Source: Anaerolineae bacterium | Lineage (GTDB): Bacteria; Chloroflexota; Anaerolineae; Aggregatilineales; Phototrophicaceae | DNA length: 64,000 bases | NCBI GenBank assembly: GCA_022824365.1 | Contig: JAJEAA010000002.1 | Location: 1-64,000 of the forward strand | Direction: 5' to 3' | Shown: positions 40,407 through 49,410 of the stretch, one piece after another | How positions within the stretch are numbered: the stretch's first letter is position 1 | Layout of the letters: the number at the start of each line of letters is the position of its first letter | Translations under genes and position numbers: made by a program | The notes under the pieces: model-generated | Seen by the model: the letters and a program-made list of their open reading frames with translations, nothing else | Told to the model about the DNA's origin: nothing | Databases searched by the model: none

Positions 40407-40598
40407 GCGGTTGGCGTCCAGGCGACCTGCGTGACCTGCTGTGAAACTGAATCTGGCTCATTTGAACTTCAACCGACTTCGATACACTTCCTCGCGCATC
40501 GAGCGCATTGCGGGTCCATAATCAACCATTTACTTGCCAGCCAATCGTCGAATGAGCATACTAGTGACAAGCCCGTTTCCCTTGCGCGCGTCAAAGCC

Positions 40599-41549
40599 AT
40601 GTCAAAATATATCCTTCGCCGCCTCATCCAAACCCTGCCCGTCATCTTCTTTATGAGCATCATCGTGTTCGGCTTGACCTTCCTCATCCCCGGTGATCCC
40701 GTCGTCGCCATCTTGGGACCGGATACTGCCCGCACGATGGAATCGCTTGAGGTCGCGCGCAAGGAATTAGGTCTCGACCAGCCGCTGCCGGTCCAATATT
40801 TCAACTGGTTGGGCAAGGCGCTCCAAGGCGACCTGGGACGCTCAACTCGCAACAAACATCCCGTATCGGAATCACTGGTTCAGCGTCTGCCAGTATCCAT
40901 CGAATTGGCGGTCGTCTCCATCATCATCGCCGCGATCATTGCCTTGCCCCTAGGTATCCTCGCCGCCATCCGCGTCAATTCCCGCTGGGACTTGACCGCC
41001 AGTTTGATCAGCGTCGTCGGCTTGGCGATACCGAATTTTTGGCTCGGCATCTTGATGATTTGGCTCTTCGCCGTGCAATTGAAGTTGCTTCCGGCTTCCG
41101 GATATACGAGTATCTTTGAGGATCCAATCTCGGGCTTGCGCCATATGATAATGCCGGCGCTGGCATTGGGCGGCGGCGCCTCGGCCGGGCTGATGCGCCA
41201 CGTGCGCTCCGGCTTGCTCGAAGTGCTGCGCGACGACTATATCCGTACCGCGCGCGCCAAAGGTTTGCAGGAGCGCCGCATTCTCTTGCGTCACGCTCTA
41301 AAGAATTCGCTCATTCCTGTTGTAACAGTTATGGGGCTCACACTTGGCGGGCTGATGGGTGGCTCGCTGATCGTGGAAAGCATCTTTCTCATACCGGGTG
41401 TCGGCAGCCTGCTGGTCACAGCGATATTCCACCGCGATTTTCCAGTTATCCAGGCGGGCGCGATGGTCCTGGCTATGTTCGTAATCTTGATCAATCTCGG
41501 AGTAGATCTGCTCTATGCCTTCCTCGACCCCCGCATCCGCTACCAATAA
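40599..41549 (+). CDS. Dipeptide/oligopeptide-type ABC permease (DppB-like)
   Basis: The 316-residue permease has the DppB N-terminus MSKYILRRLIQTLPVIFFMSIIVFGLTFLIPGDPV, then LGLDQPLPVQYFNWLGKALQGDLGRS. Its EAA-like loop is RDDYIRTARAKGLQERRILLRHALKNSLIPVVT. The frame stays open far upstream, but those residues come from repeat sequence, so ATG 40599 is used. The stop overlaps the next permease by 35 bases. No ATPase genes (DppD/DppF) are adjacent. Confidence 0.94.
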   Translation: MSKYILRRLIQTLPVIFFMSIIVFGLTFLIPGDPVVAILGPDTARTMESLEVARKELGLDQPLPVQYFNWLGKALQGDLGRSTRNKHPVSESLVQRLPVSIELAVVSIIIAAIIALPLGILAAIRVNSRWDLTASLISVVGLAIPNFWLGILMIWLFAVQLKLLPASGYTSIFEDPISGLRHMIMPALALGGGASAGLMRHVRSGLLEVLRDDYIRTARAKGLQERRILLRHALKNSLIPVVTVMGLTLGGLMGGSLIVESIFLIPGVGSLLVTAIFHRDFPVIQAGAMVLAMFVILINLGVDLLYAFLDPRIRYQ

Positions 41550-42420
41550 AGCGCCCGGCGCGGTGGCCGTGGTCCCGCAAGCGCGGGCGGGCATCTGGTT
41601 TCGCGTACGGCATAACCGCCAAATGATCATCGGGCTGGTCTGTGTGGGAATCTTCGCGCTGCTGGCCTTGTTGGCGCCTATAATCGCCAAGGATCCGGCG
41701 GCGCTGGACCTCATGAACGACCTTTTGCCGCCGTCCGCCGGCGCCCCCTTTGGCACGGACGAATTGGGTAGAGATCAGTTCTCGCGCATCGTTTATGGCG
41801 GGCGTGTATCGCTGCAGGTGGCGATGCTGTCGGTGGGCATCGGCTTGATCTTTGGCGTGCCTGTCGGTTTGATCGCCGGCTTCTACGGCGAACGTATCGA
41901 CAACGTGACCATGCGGATTATGGACGGCTTGCAGGCATTCCCCGCTGTCTTGCTAGCGATTGTCATCGCCTCGGTGCTTGGCTCCGGCTTGACCAATGCG
42001 ATGATCGCCATCGGCATCGTAAGCATCCCCGGCTTCGCCCGTCTCATGCGCGGGCAGACGCTGCAGATCAAAGAGACCGATTACGTCATGGCGGCCCGGG
42101 CAGTGGGCGCCCGCAATTCACACATCATCTTCCGCCACATCCTGCCCAACGGCATCGCGCCCATCATCGTCGCGGCTGCGGTCAGCAGCGCTGGCGCCAT
42201 CCTGACCGAGGCGTCGCTGAGTTTTGTCGGCTTGGGCGCGCGCCCACCCACGCCAAGCTGGGGCGGCATGCTGCAAACCGGCTATCCCTACCTCAGTACT
42301 GCTATATGGCTGAGCATGTTTCCCGGCGTCGCCATCGCCGTGACGACTCTGGGCTTGAACTTCCTGGGCGATGGCTTGCGCGATGTGCTTGACCCCAAGT
42401 TGCGTCGCGGCAGAAATTGA
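41515..42420 (+). CDS. Dipeptide/oligopeptide-type ABC permease (DppC-like)
   Basis: The 301-residue protein has the DppC pattern: FGTDELGRDQFSRIVYGGRVSLQVAM, GFYGERIDNVTMRIMDGLQAFPAVLLAIV, loop KETDYVMAARAVGARNSHIIFRHILPNGIAPIIV, and ASLSFVGLGARPPTPSWGGML near the C-terminus. It overlaps the upstream permease gene by 35 bases. The two form the membrane channel for the binding protein encoded next. Confidence 0.95.
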   Translation: MPSSTPASATNKAPGAVAVVPQARAGIWFRVRHNRQMIIGLVCVGIFALLALLAPIIAKDPAALDLMNDLLPPSAGAPFGTDELGRDQFSRIVYGGRVSLQVAMLSVGIGLIFGVPVGLIAGFYGERIDNVTMRIMDGLQAFPAVLLAIVIASVLGSGLTNAMIAIGIVSIPGFARLMRGQTLQIKETDYVMAARAVGARNSHIIFRHILPNGIAPIIVAAAVSSAGAILTEASLSFVGLGARPPTPSWGGMLQTGYPYLSTAIWLSMFPGVAIAVTTLGLNFLGDGLRDVLDPKLRRGRN

Positions 42421-42430
42421 GCGAATTTAT

Positions 42431-42458
42431 TTGCGTAATGAGAGAGAGGGGGTAAAAT
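42431..42458 (+). promoter_or_regulatory. Promoter before the dipeptide-type binding protein
   Basis: TTGCGT (42431-42436) and TAAAAT (42453-42458) are 16 bases apart, just after the DppC stop. This would give the binding protein extra transcription, as is common. Confidence 0.4.
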
Positions 42459-42495
42459 TTCGCTACCGATTAACAGAAGCAAGATAGGAGTAGAA

Positions 42496-44055
42496 ATGTC
42501 TTTACGAAAACTATTCTTCGTATGTGTTATTTTAGCGCTGGTGTTGGCGAACGCCACCGTCATCGCCCAATCAGAAATGCCACAGCGCGGCGGGACTGTC
42601 AGCGGCGTCTGTGTGGCCGCAATCACCAGCCTCGATCCGCAGAGCACTCAGTTGGGGGTCTGTGACCGCGTCGCCTATGACGCGCTCTACAACCAGCTAA
42701 TTCGGATCAACACCGCTGGCGAGATCCTGCCCGAAATCGCCGAATCCTGGGATGTCAGTGAGGACGGACTGAAATACACTTTCCACATTCGCAGCGGCGT
42801 GAGCTTCCATGACGGCACAGCGCTTGACGCTGAAGCGGTGAAATTCACCATCGATCGCATGCGCGATCCCGAATCTGAATCCTATATTGCGGGCCGTTTG
42901 ACAGCGATCGAAGCCGTCAATGTCGTCGACGAGGTGACGGTAGAGGTCGTCCTGAGCAGCTTTAACGCGGCCTTCCTTTCCACTCTCGCTGGCGCCACGA
43001 CCATTGTCTCGCCGGCCGCCGTGGCTGAATACGGGGACGATTATCGCTTCAACGCCGTCGGTTCTGGACCCTTCAAGCTGGTATCCTGGACGCCGGGCGA
43101 AGAAGCCGTGCTGGAACGCAACGAAAATTATTGGGAAATCGGCGCCGATGGCGAGCCCCTGCCCTACCTCGACGGCCTTGTATTAACGGGCATCGAAGAC
43201 AACACCGTGCGCCTGCTCAACTTGCAGAGTGGCGAGTTCGATCTCAACGAGCGGATTCTGCCGCGCGATGTGCCGACCATCGAGAGCGATGCCGATTTGA
43301 AGGTGGTGGAGACGGTCAACGCCACGGCTTATACGGTGACATTCAATGTTAGCCAGCCACCCTTCGATGATGTGCGCCTGCGCCTGGCGGTTCAAGCCGC
43401 GCTGCAGCCCGATGCCTTGATCGAGAACCTCAGCGAAGGCATCGGCTATTATGCCAACTTCCCCTTCCCGCTGGATGTCTGGTACTGGGTCGAGGAACCG
43501 CGGCAGGTTTACGATCCCGACCTCGCGCGCCAACTGCTGGCGGAAGCCGGCTATCCCGATGGCATAGATGTGGTCTATACGCACATCAATCGGACGGTGG
43601 ACGCGCAGATGGCGCAGATCGTTCAGGCGATGCTGGCGCAGGTTGGAATCCGCATTGAAATCCAGGCGCTGGAACGCACCAGTTGGCTGGATATCTGGTT
43701 GGTTGGCGCTGGTGAAAACACCGAAGGCCAGATGGCTGGCTTCCAGAACGGCGTCACACCGGGCGATCCGGATAGCAAAGCGATGTTCTTCCAGCCCGGC
43801 GGAATTGTCAATTTCGCCGATTACAACAACGAAGTCGCCTGGGGCCGCATTGAGGATTCGCGCACTACGCTGGATCAAGCTGCGCGCGCGCAAGCCTGGG
43901 CCGATCTGGTCGCGATTCAGCTTGAAGAAGCGCCTTACGTATGGGTGGGCAACATCCCGGTCATCGGCGCGGCCCGCGGACGTGTTCAGGATATCACTCT
44001 GACGCCGAGTTCTGGTTGGTTATTGACACAGACTTGGGTAAACGACGCCGAGTAA
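42496..44055 (+). CDS. ABC substrate-binding protein family 5 (DppA-like)
   Basis: The 519-residue protein has a signal peptide (LRKLFFVCVILALVLANATVIAQ) and an SBP_bac_5 fold with LDPQSTQLGVCDRVAYDALYNQLIRI, LPEIAESWDVSEDGLKYTFHIR and VGSGPFKLVSWTPGEEAVLERNENYW. No lipobox is visible. AGGAG lies before the ATG. The ligand may be a peptide, an amide or an organic compound. The downstream amidohydrolase and Rieske protein suggest it is not necessarily a peptide. Confidence 0.94.
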   Translation: MSLRKLFFVCVILALVLANATVIAQSEMPQRGGTVSGVCVAAITSLDPQSTQLGVCDRVAYDALYNQLIRINTAGEILPEIAESWDVSEDGLKYTFHIRSGVSFHDGTALDAEAVKFTIDRMRDPESESYIAGRLTAIEAVNVVDEVTVEVVLSSFNAAFLSTLAGATTIVSPAAVAEYGDDYRFNAVGSGPFKLVSWTPGEEAVLERNENYWEIGADGEPLPYLDGLVLTGIEDNTVRLLNLQSGEFDLNERILPRDVPTIESDADLKVVETVNATAYTVTFNVSQPPFDDVRLRLAVQAALQPDALIENLSEGIGYYANFPFPLDVWYWVEEPRQVYDPDLARQLLAEAGYPDGIDVVYTHINRTVDAQMAQIVQAMLAQVGIRIEIQALERTSWLDIWLVGAGENTEGQMAGFQNGVTPGDPDSKAMFFQPGGIVNFADYNNEVAWGRIEDSRTTLDQAARAQAWADLVAIQLEEAPYVWVGNIPVIGAARGRVQDITLTPSSGWLLTQTWVNDAE

Positions 44056-44071
44056 GACTCAAACACAGCAT

Positions 44072-44108
44072 GGAGAGGCGCTTGCCAGTTGCGGGCTGAC
44101 GCCTCTCC
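44072..44108 (+). terminator. Hairpin after the DppA-like gene
   Basis: GGAGAGGCG (44072-44080) pairs perfectly with CGCCTCTCC (44100-44108) around a 19-base loop. There is no proper T-run. It may be a partial terminator or an RNA-stabilising hairpin that keeps binding-protein message in excess over the downstream enzymes. Confidence 0.5.
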
Positions 44109-44149
44109 TGCCCCTTATGACACTGACAAGTTCCTTGGAATAACGAATA

Positions 44150-45253
44150 ATGCAAGTTGAAAAAACTCTGCCGCGCCCCGCGCAAAAGAAACAAGACCTG
44201 TACATCGTCGACACTGATGTGCATCACGGTGTTAGCGGCTGGACTGACCTCTATCCCTATCTCCCCCAAGTCTATGCCGAGCGATTGCGCGACCATGGCG
44301 GCAGCGGCCCTTCCAGCCAATATTGGCACAATGGCGGCATCCGCGGCACCCGCGCCGACTTCTTCGATATGGACGATACTCAGGAAAGCACCCGCCGCCA
44401 GTTGCTGGATGACTGCGAGATCAATATTGCCATCTTGACCGGCTCTACCGCCTACGGCGCCTGCAGCATGCCCGATGCCGATTTGGGCTCGGCAATATGC
44501 CGTGCTTTCAACGATTACAGCCTCGAACATTGGGTCGCTAGCGACGAGCGCTTCCGGCTGGCGATGGCGGTTAATAGCCAGGACCCCATCGGCATGGCGA
44601 AGGAAATCGACCGCATCGGCTCGCATCCGGCTGTGATCGCGATCATCATGCCTGGCGGCGCTACCAAACCTTACGGCAATCGCGTTTACGACCCGATCTA
44701 CGAAGCCTGCGAACGAAACCGGCTGGCGGTGATGATCCACTTCAACGGCGAAGGCGTCGGCATCAACGGTCCGCCCACCGCCGCCGGCTGGCCCAGCCAC
44801 TACGTCGAAGGCCGCATGATGCGCGCTCCCGTCTACATGGCGCACATGGCGAGTTACATTTTCGAGGGTGCCTTCGAGAAGTTCCCAGGCCTGCGCGTGG
44901 TGAACATTGAAGCGGGCTTCGCCTGGATGCCCTGGTATCTCTGGCGCATGGATTCGGATTGGAAGGCGCTGCGCTACCAGGTGCCTTGGGTCAAGAAGCC
45001 TCCGAGCGAATATGTCAAGGAGCACATCCGCCTGAACACTCAGCCGATCGACGAGCCGGATAACGAGCGCGATCTGGAGAAGATTATTGAATGGATGCAC
45101 GGCGATCAGACTCTGCTCTTTGGCAGCGACTTCCCGCATTTTGACTTTGATGACCCGCGCAAGACTTTGACTCGCTTGCCGAACAAGCTGCGCCAACGCA
45201 TCTTCGGCGAGAGCGCGCTGGAGACTTTCCACAAGCTGGGGCGGCCGGAGTGA
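44150..45253 (+). CDS. Amidohydrolase-2 family metal-dependent hydrolase/decarboxylase
   Basis: This TIM-barrel enzyme of 367 residues has metal ligands in VDTDVHHGV, MIHFNGEG and FGSDFPHFDFDDPRKT. It fits the ACMSD-like amidohydrolase_2 group, which includes decarboxylases of aromatic acids and hydrolases. The next gene is a Rieske protein 4 bases on, and the ABC importer lies just upstream, so it probably acts on an imported aromatic or related acid. The reaction cannot be fixed from sequence. Confidence 0.88.
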   Translation: MQVEKTLPRPAQKKQDLYIVDTDVHHGVSGWTDLYPYLPQVYAERLRDHGGSGPSSQYWHNGGIRGTRADFFDMDDTQESTRRQLLDDCEINIAILTGSTAYGACSMPDADLGSAICRAFNDYSLEHWVASDERFRLAMAVNSQDPIGMAKEIDRIGSHPAVIAIIMPGGATKPYGNRVYDPIYEACERNRLAVMIHFNGEGVGINGPPTAAGWPSHYVEGRMMRAPVYMAHMASYIFEGAFEKFPGLRVVNIEAGFAWMPWYLWRMDSDWKALRYQVPWVKKPPSEYVKEHIRLNTQPIDEPDNERDLEKIIEWMHGDQTLLFGSDFPHFDFDDPRKTLTRLPNKLRQRIFGESALETFHKLGRPE

Positions 45254-45257
45254 GCGC

Positions 45258-45662
45258 ATGGGTCGTCACGTCATCTGCCGCGCTGAGGATTTGCAGCCCG
45301 GCGCTGTCAGGATCGTCGAAGCCGAGAAGCGCAGCATAGGCATATTCAATATCCGCGGGGAATTCTTCGCCCTGCGCAATACCTGCCCGCATAAAGGCGC
45401 GCCCCTCTGCCGCGGCATCATTACTGGCCTGGTGGTCAGCGACGAACCGCTTCAGATGCAGATAATCCGTGACGGCGAAATTGTGCGCTGCCCGTGGCAT
45501 GGCTGGGAATTCGACATTACATCCGGCCGCTCGGTCTATAATCCGCATCGCATGCGGGTCAAGGCCTACGACGTCGCTATCGAACAGGTGCCGGACGAAG
45601 ATCCTTCGGTTGAGACCTACTCGGTGCAGGTCCAGGATGATTACGTGGTGCTCTATATTTGA
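45258..45662 (+). CDS. Rieske 2Fe-2S protein
   Basis: The 134-residue protein has CPHKGAPLC and, about 44 residues later, CPWHGWEFD, which give the two Cys and two His cluster ligands. The stretch between them is longer than in simple Rieske ferredoxins. It starts 4 bases after the amidohydrolase stop and is likely an electron-transfer component or a small regulator of that pathway. No oxygenase partner is adjacent; one oxygenase lies at 50.1 kb. Confidence 0.9.
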   Translation: MGRHVICRAEDLQPGAVRIVEAEKRSIGIFNIRGEFFALRNTCPHKGAPLCRGIITGLVVSDEPLQMQIIRDGEIVRCPWHGWEFDITSGRSVYNPHRMRVKAYDVAIEQVPDEDPSVETYSVQVQDDYVVLYI

Positions 45663-45791
45663 CGCGCGCTAACTGTACTGGCGAGCAAGCCGGACAATAT
45701 CCTGGCACTATCAAGCTCGCTCTCTCTCCTCACAGCAGAATTCCAGCGCCGCCTCAAAATGAAACGCTGTAAGCTCGCCGCGCTCAGCAGT

Positions 45792-45797
45792 TATAAT
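45792..45797 (+). promoter_or_regulatory. -10 box before the HMA gene
   Basis: TATAAT lies 32 bases before the HMA start; the -35 is weak. GAGG precedes the ATG. Confidence 0.35.
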
Positions 45798-45828
45798 AGA
45801 GACGAATCCGATCCAACGAGGCGATACT

Positions 45829-46038
45829 ATGACCAGCAAAAGTTTCGAAGTGCCCAATATCAGCTGCGCCGGCTGCGTACAGGCGATCAAGATAGAATTG
45901 CGAGATCTCGCCGGCGTGCAGTCGGTCAGCGGCGATGTGCCCAGCAAAACCATCCAGATCGACTTTGATGCGCCCGCTTCCTGGGATAACATCGTCCAGA
46001 CGCTCAAAGAGATCGACTACCCGCCCGCAGAAAGCTAA
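45829..46038 (+). CDS. Heavy-metal-associated (HMA) domain protein, CopZ-like
   Basis: The protein has 69 residues with the beta-alpha fold core KSFEVPNISCAGCVQAIKIEL. The metal site is CAGC, and GVQSVSGDVPSKTIQIDFD is the second strand pair. It probably carries Cu(I) to the CopA pump encoded at 51.9-54.3 kb, although the two are 6 kb apart. queG follows after 14 bases. Confidence 0.88.
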   Translation: MTSKSFEVPNISCAGCVQAIKIELRDLAGVQSVSGDVPSKTIQIDFDAPASWDNIVQTLKEIDYPPAES

Positions 46039-46052
46039 CCGCCGCCGACCGA

Positions 46053-47186
46053 ATGCCCCTTACCGTCGCGCGAGTCAAACAGAAAGCTGCCGAGTTCGGC
46101 TTCAACCTTTGCGGCGTCACGCCGGCTGTGCCCTCGCCCACGCTGGCAGCCTATTTTCGCTGGATTCAGCGCGGGATGCAGGGCGAGATGCGTTACATGG
46201 CGCGGACCGACCGCGTACGCCGGCGGCAAGACCTGCGCGAAATCATGCCGGGGGCGCGGACGCTGGTCGTTGTCGGCCTGGATTATTACGCCCGCTACGC
46301 CGATGAAGCGCTGCTGAGCGAGCCCGCCCGCGGCCGCATCGCCGCTTATGCCTGGGGCGTCGACTACCACAATGTGCTCGGCCTGCGGCTGGAGGCTTTC
46401 GCCGAATGGCTGGCGGAAGCGAGCGGCGCCAAGCCGGCGCAGAAGGTCTATGTCGATACCGGCGCCATCCTCGAGCGGAGCCATGCCCAGCAAGCAGGCT
46501 TGGGCTTCATCGGCAAGAATACCATGCTCATCCACCCGCGGCGCGGCAGTTATTTCTTCCTCGGCGAGATCATAAGCTCGCTGGAATTCGACGACTACGA
46601 CAAGCCGCAGCGCGAGACTATGTGCGGGACCTGTACGCGCTGCCTGGACCTCTGCCCCACCGATGCCTTCCCGCAGCCTTTCGTGCTGGATTCGCGGCGC
46701 TGCATCAGCTATCACACGATCGAAAACCGCGGCTGGATCGACCGCGATTTGCGCGCGGACTTCGGCAACTGGATCTTCGGCTGCGATATCTGCCAGGAGG
46801 TCTGCCCCTTCCAGCGCTTCGCCCAAGAAACGGACGAGGTCGCCTTCCTGCCCTTCGATCTTGACCGCGTCGCGCCGCTGCTCACCGACATCCTCATGTC
46901 GAATGAGCAGTCCTTCCGCGCCATGTTTCGCCGGACGCCGGTGGAGCGGGCTGGGCGGGAACTCATCGTGCGCAACGCCTGCATCGCGGCCGGCAACTGG
47001 CGGCACGAGCGCGTCATCCCCCACCTGATTCAGCTGCTCTATGACAAGAGGGCGCTGGTTCGCGGGCATGCGGCCTGGGCGCTCTGGCAGACGATGGGGC
47101 TGGATAGCAGCAAGCTCCTGAGCGACCTGCATCGGCGCGAGGACGATGAGCGGGTGCGCAGTGAGGTGGAGGCGTTGCTGGGGTAA
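46053..47186 (+). CDS. queG: Epoxyqueuosine reductase
   Basis: QueG reduces epoxyqueuosine to queuosine in tRNA. The 377-residue protein has the cobalamin-binding N-terminal part (QRGMQGEMRYMAR, GARTLVVVGLDYYARY) and two 4Fe-4S motifs: CGTCTRCLDLCPTDAF and CDICQEVCPFQ. The C-terminal HEAT-like repeat region contains RHERVIPHLIQLLYDKRALVRGHAAWALW. Length and order are typical. Confidence 0.96.
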   Translation: MPLTVARVKQKAAEFGFNLCGVTPAVPSPTLAAYFRWIQRGMQGEMRYMARTDRVRRRQDLREIMPGARTLVVVGLDYYARYADEALLSEPARGRIAAYAWGVDYHNVLGLRLEAFAEWLAEASGAKPAQKVYVDTGAILERSHAQQAGLGFIGKNTMLIHPRRGSYFFLGEIISSLEFDDYDKPQRETMCGTCTRCLDLCPTDAFPQPFVLDSRRCISYHTIENRGWIDRDLRADFGNWIFGCDICQEVCPFQRFAQETDEVAFLPFDLDRVAPLLTDILMSNEQSFRAMFRRTPVERAGRELIVRNACIAAGNWRHERVIPHLIQLLYDKRALVRGHAAWALWQTMGLDSSKLLSDLHRREDDERVRSEVEALLG

Positions 47187-47204
47187 TCTAACCTCTCCCC
47201 CCAA

Positions 47205-47232
47205 CCCCCTCTCCAAAGCTTTGGAGAGGGGG
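47205..47232. repeat. Perfect 28-bp palindrome of the CCCCTCTCC family
   Basis: Arms CCCCCTCTCCAAAG and CTTTGGAGAGGGGG meet with no loop. It lies in the convergent gap between queG and the amidase and could terminate both. Related hairpins are at 51692, 57451 and 60646. Confidence 0.75.
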
Positions 47233-47280
47233 AGCCATCCGCGTTTTCGAGAGCGCTCGTTTCGCGGATGACATGATAGG

Positions 47281-47384
47281 TCGCCCCTACAACCGTCATT
47301 GGGATTCGTGGGCGAGCCGCAGAGTCCCCCTGTTAACAATACCGTTGATATGAACTTGCGGGCGACCCAATGGCTCGCCCCTAC
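47281..47384. repeat. Two copies of the GGGCGA...TCGCCCCTAC small repeat
   Basis: TCGCCCCTAC occurs at 47281-47290 with GGGCGA at 47310-47315. A compact hairpin copy at 47360-47384 has GGGCGA, a short loop, and TCGCCCCTAC. The same pattern recurs at 51796, 60526 and 62187. Confidence 0.6.
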
Positions 47385-47390
47385 GGATCG

Positions 47391-49019
47391 CTATATATCC
47401 GGATACTGCTGATGCCAGTCTGTCCCGTCTTGATAGGCTTTAGCGACGGCGAGGGTCTCGGCTTCCTGATGCAGCCCGCCGACGAAGGAGATGCTGGTGG
47501 GCGTATGCGCTTCGGTGAAGCCGTTGGGCAGAACGACTGTGGGATGCCCGGTGTAGTTGGTGATCTTCAAAGTGTCCCAGTCATAGCTGGGCGAGATGAA
47601 GACATCCACCTCGCGCATGATGCGCGCCATATCATGCATGAGCAGCGCGCGGACACGATTGGCGTTGATGTATTCGACGGCGGGGATGAAGCGGGCGGCG
47701 CGGAATATGTTGGGCCAGGCGCTGTCATCCTGGCGCTTCATCGTATCGACCGAGCCGTCGCGGGTGATCTGGTCGAAAGCAGCCGCGGCTTCGGCGGTCC
47801 CTATCATCCAGAGCGCGCTGATATCTCTATCGGGCAATTCGAGGGACCTCAAATCGAAGCCAATCGCGCGCATGACCTCAAGGGCGGCGATGCTGTTCTC
47901 CAGGTGGATGCGGTAGAGCGCCTGCTTCTCCGGATCGTCGGTCTGGACCGCTTCCGGCTCAAAGGCAGAGGCGACATAGCCGACGCGCAGCTGCCTCGGG
48001 TCAAGCGCCGGATCCCAGGTAAATGGTTCGGGCGTGACCGTCATATCAAGGCCATCGGGCCCGTAGATGGCGCTGAACACCAGGGCGCAATCTTCGACCG
48101 AGCGGCACATGGGCCCGATCTTGTCCTTGCTCCAGCTGAGCGCCATGGCGCCGTAGCGGCTGACGCGGCCGAAGGTGGGGCGCAAACCGCTGACGCCGCA
48201 GCGGGTCGAGGGCGAGACGATGCTGCCCAGGGTCTCGGTGCCGATGGAGAAGCCGACCAAGCCGGCAGCGGTGGCGGCGCCGGGTCCAGCCGATGAGCCG
48301 CTGCTGCCCTCGGATGTATCCCAGGGATTGCGGGTCATGCCGCCGTACCAGACATCGCCGTTGGCCAGGGCGCCCAGGGTGAGCTTGGCGATGAGGACGG
48401 CGCCGGCTTCTTCGAGGCGTTGTACGACGGTCGCGTCGGCATCAATGACCTGGCCCTTGTAAGGCATGGCGCCCCACTGGGTGGGGTAGCCGCGCGTGGC
48501 GAGCAGGTCTTTGGCGCCCCAGGGGATGCCATGCAGGGGACCGCGATAAAGGCCGCGGGCGATCTCGCTGTCGGCGCGCTTGGCTTGGGCGATGGCGAGG
48601 TCGTCAGTGTAAGCGGCGACGCAGAGCAGCTTCTCGTCATAGCGCTTGAGGCGGCTCAGGTACATCTCGGTCAGCTCGAGGGAGGTGACCTGGCGGCTGC
48701 GGATAAGCTCGGCGAGTTGGGTCACGGTGAAGAAGGCGGCGTCTTCGAGGTCGGCGGGGCGGGAGACGGGCGGCTGAGCGCTCATGGCATAGGTCCGCGG
48801 GACGGGCGCGGGATCGGGATCGGATGTGTTGACGTTGAAGTTGAGCGTCATAGGGACGCTGTTATCGAGGTCGGCGGCGCGGATGGCGTTGTATTGTTCG
48901 CGGCGGCCGTTGAGGACTTCGAGCATTTGGGCAAGTTGATCGGGGCTGAAGTCGAGGTCGAGCAGGGTTTGGGCGGCGGCGATGTGGTCGGGGGTGATAG
49001 GGTTTTCGGGCGCGGTCAT
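47391..49019 (-). CDS. Amidase-signature hydrolase with N-terminal adaptor-like domain
   Basis: The protein has about 542 residues. The amidase domain has the Lys of HGIPWGAKDLLATRG, the cis-serine in SEGSSGSSAGPG and the nucleophile in GTETLGSIVSPS. The first 60 residues (PDHIAAAQTLLDLDFSPDQLAQMLEVL) are a helical segment like the small AtzG/GatC-type protein at 32.1 kb, here joined to the enzyme. The start ATG 49019 has GAGGA upstream; a longer reading to 49061 is rejected. The substrate is unknown. Confidence 0.9.
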   Translation of the reverse strand: MTAPENPITPDHIAAAQTLLDLDFSPDQLAQMLEVLNGRREQYNAIRAADLDNSVPMTLNFNVNTSDPDPAPVPRTYAMSAQPPVSRPADLEDAAFFTVTQLAELIRSRQVTSLELTEMYLSRLKRYDEKLLCVAAYTDDLAIAQAKRADSEIARGLYRGPLHGIPWGAKDLLATRGYPTQWGAMPYKGQVIDADATVVQRLEEAGAVLIAKLTLGALANGDVWYGGMTRNPWDTSEGSSGSSAGPGAATAAGLVGFSIGTETLGSIVSPSTRCGVSGLRPTFGRVSRYGAMALSWSKDKIGPMCRSVEDCALVFSAIYGPDGLDMTVTPEPFTWDPALDPRQLRVGYVASAFEPEAVQTDDPEKQALYRIHLENSIAALEVMRAIGFDLRSLELPDRDISALWMIGTAEAAAAFDQITRDGSVDTMKRQDDSAWPNIFRAARFIPAVEYINANRVRALLMHDMARIMREVDVFISPSYDWDTLKITNYTGHPTVVLPNGFTEAHTPTSISFVGGLHQEAETLAVAKAYQDGTDWHQQYPDI

Positions 49020-49110
49020 GGGATTTCCTCGGAGGCGATGGATTTTGGCGGAGTGTACCACAGGAGGGCGGGGGGCTGGGCGAAGGCAAAGGTTTGTGTA
49101 CGGTTATAGA

Positions 49111-49182
49111 TTTTGTCCGTTTTGTCCGTTTGTCGGACAAAGAAAATGTTTTTTCGGACATTAGGTCGCTTTTCGGACAAAG
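49111..49182. promoter_or_regulatory. Cluster of TGTCCG / CGGACA elements upstream of the amidase
   Basis: TTTTGTCCG (49111), TTTGTCCG (49121), then CGGACAAA (49134), CGGACA (49155) and CGGACAAA (49174). The middle pair is an exact 8-bp inverted repeat around a 5-base spacer. It lies between the divergent amidase and TetR genes and looks like a multi-site operator. The gap 49020-49557 has no gene I can support. Confidence 0.4.
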
Positions 49183-49346
49183 TTTGGCGGTTTCGGCGGG
49201 GTCGATGGTTTGCAATCAGTTTGCGGAACTGGCGGCGGGCGCGGGATATGAGGTTGTTAAAGTGCGGGTGTTGAGGTCATTGTAGCATGGGTGGGGTGGG
49301 GGTGCCTAGAGCAAATGTTCGGGTGTTGGGATTTTGATTTTTCTTT

Positions 49347-49410
49347 GCCACCGAGGACACCGAGTTTTTTCGAGGGCGCGGAGGGTTGGATCACAAAGGA
49401 CACGAAGGGC
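49347..49410 (+). repeat. ACCACAGAG-type dispersed repeat, diverged copy
   Basis: GCCACCGAGGACACCGAG (49347-49364) and then CACAAAGGACACGAAGGGC (49392-49410) match the repeat family seen at 59159 and 60473. Confidence 0.5.

Noticed and set aside
40401..40598. Upstream extension of the DppB-like permease
   Set aside because: The extra 66 residues come from repeat-derived sequence and lack any family resemblance.
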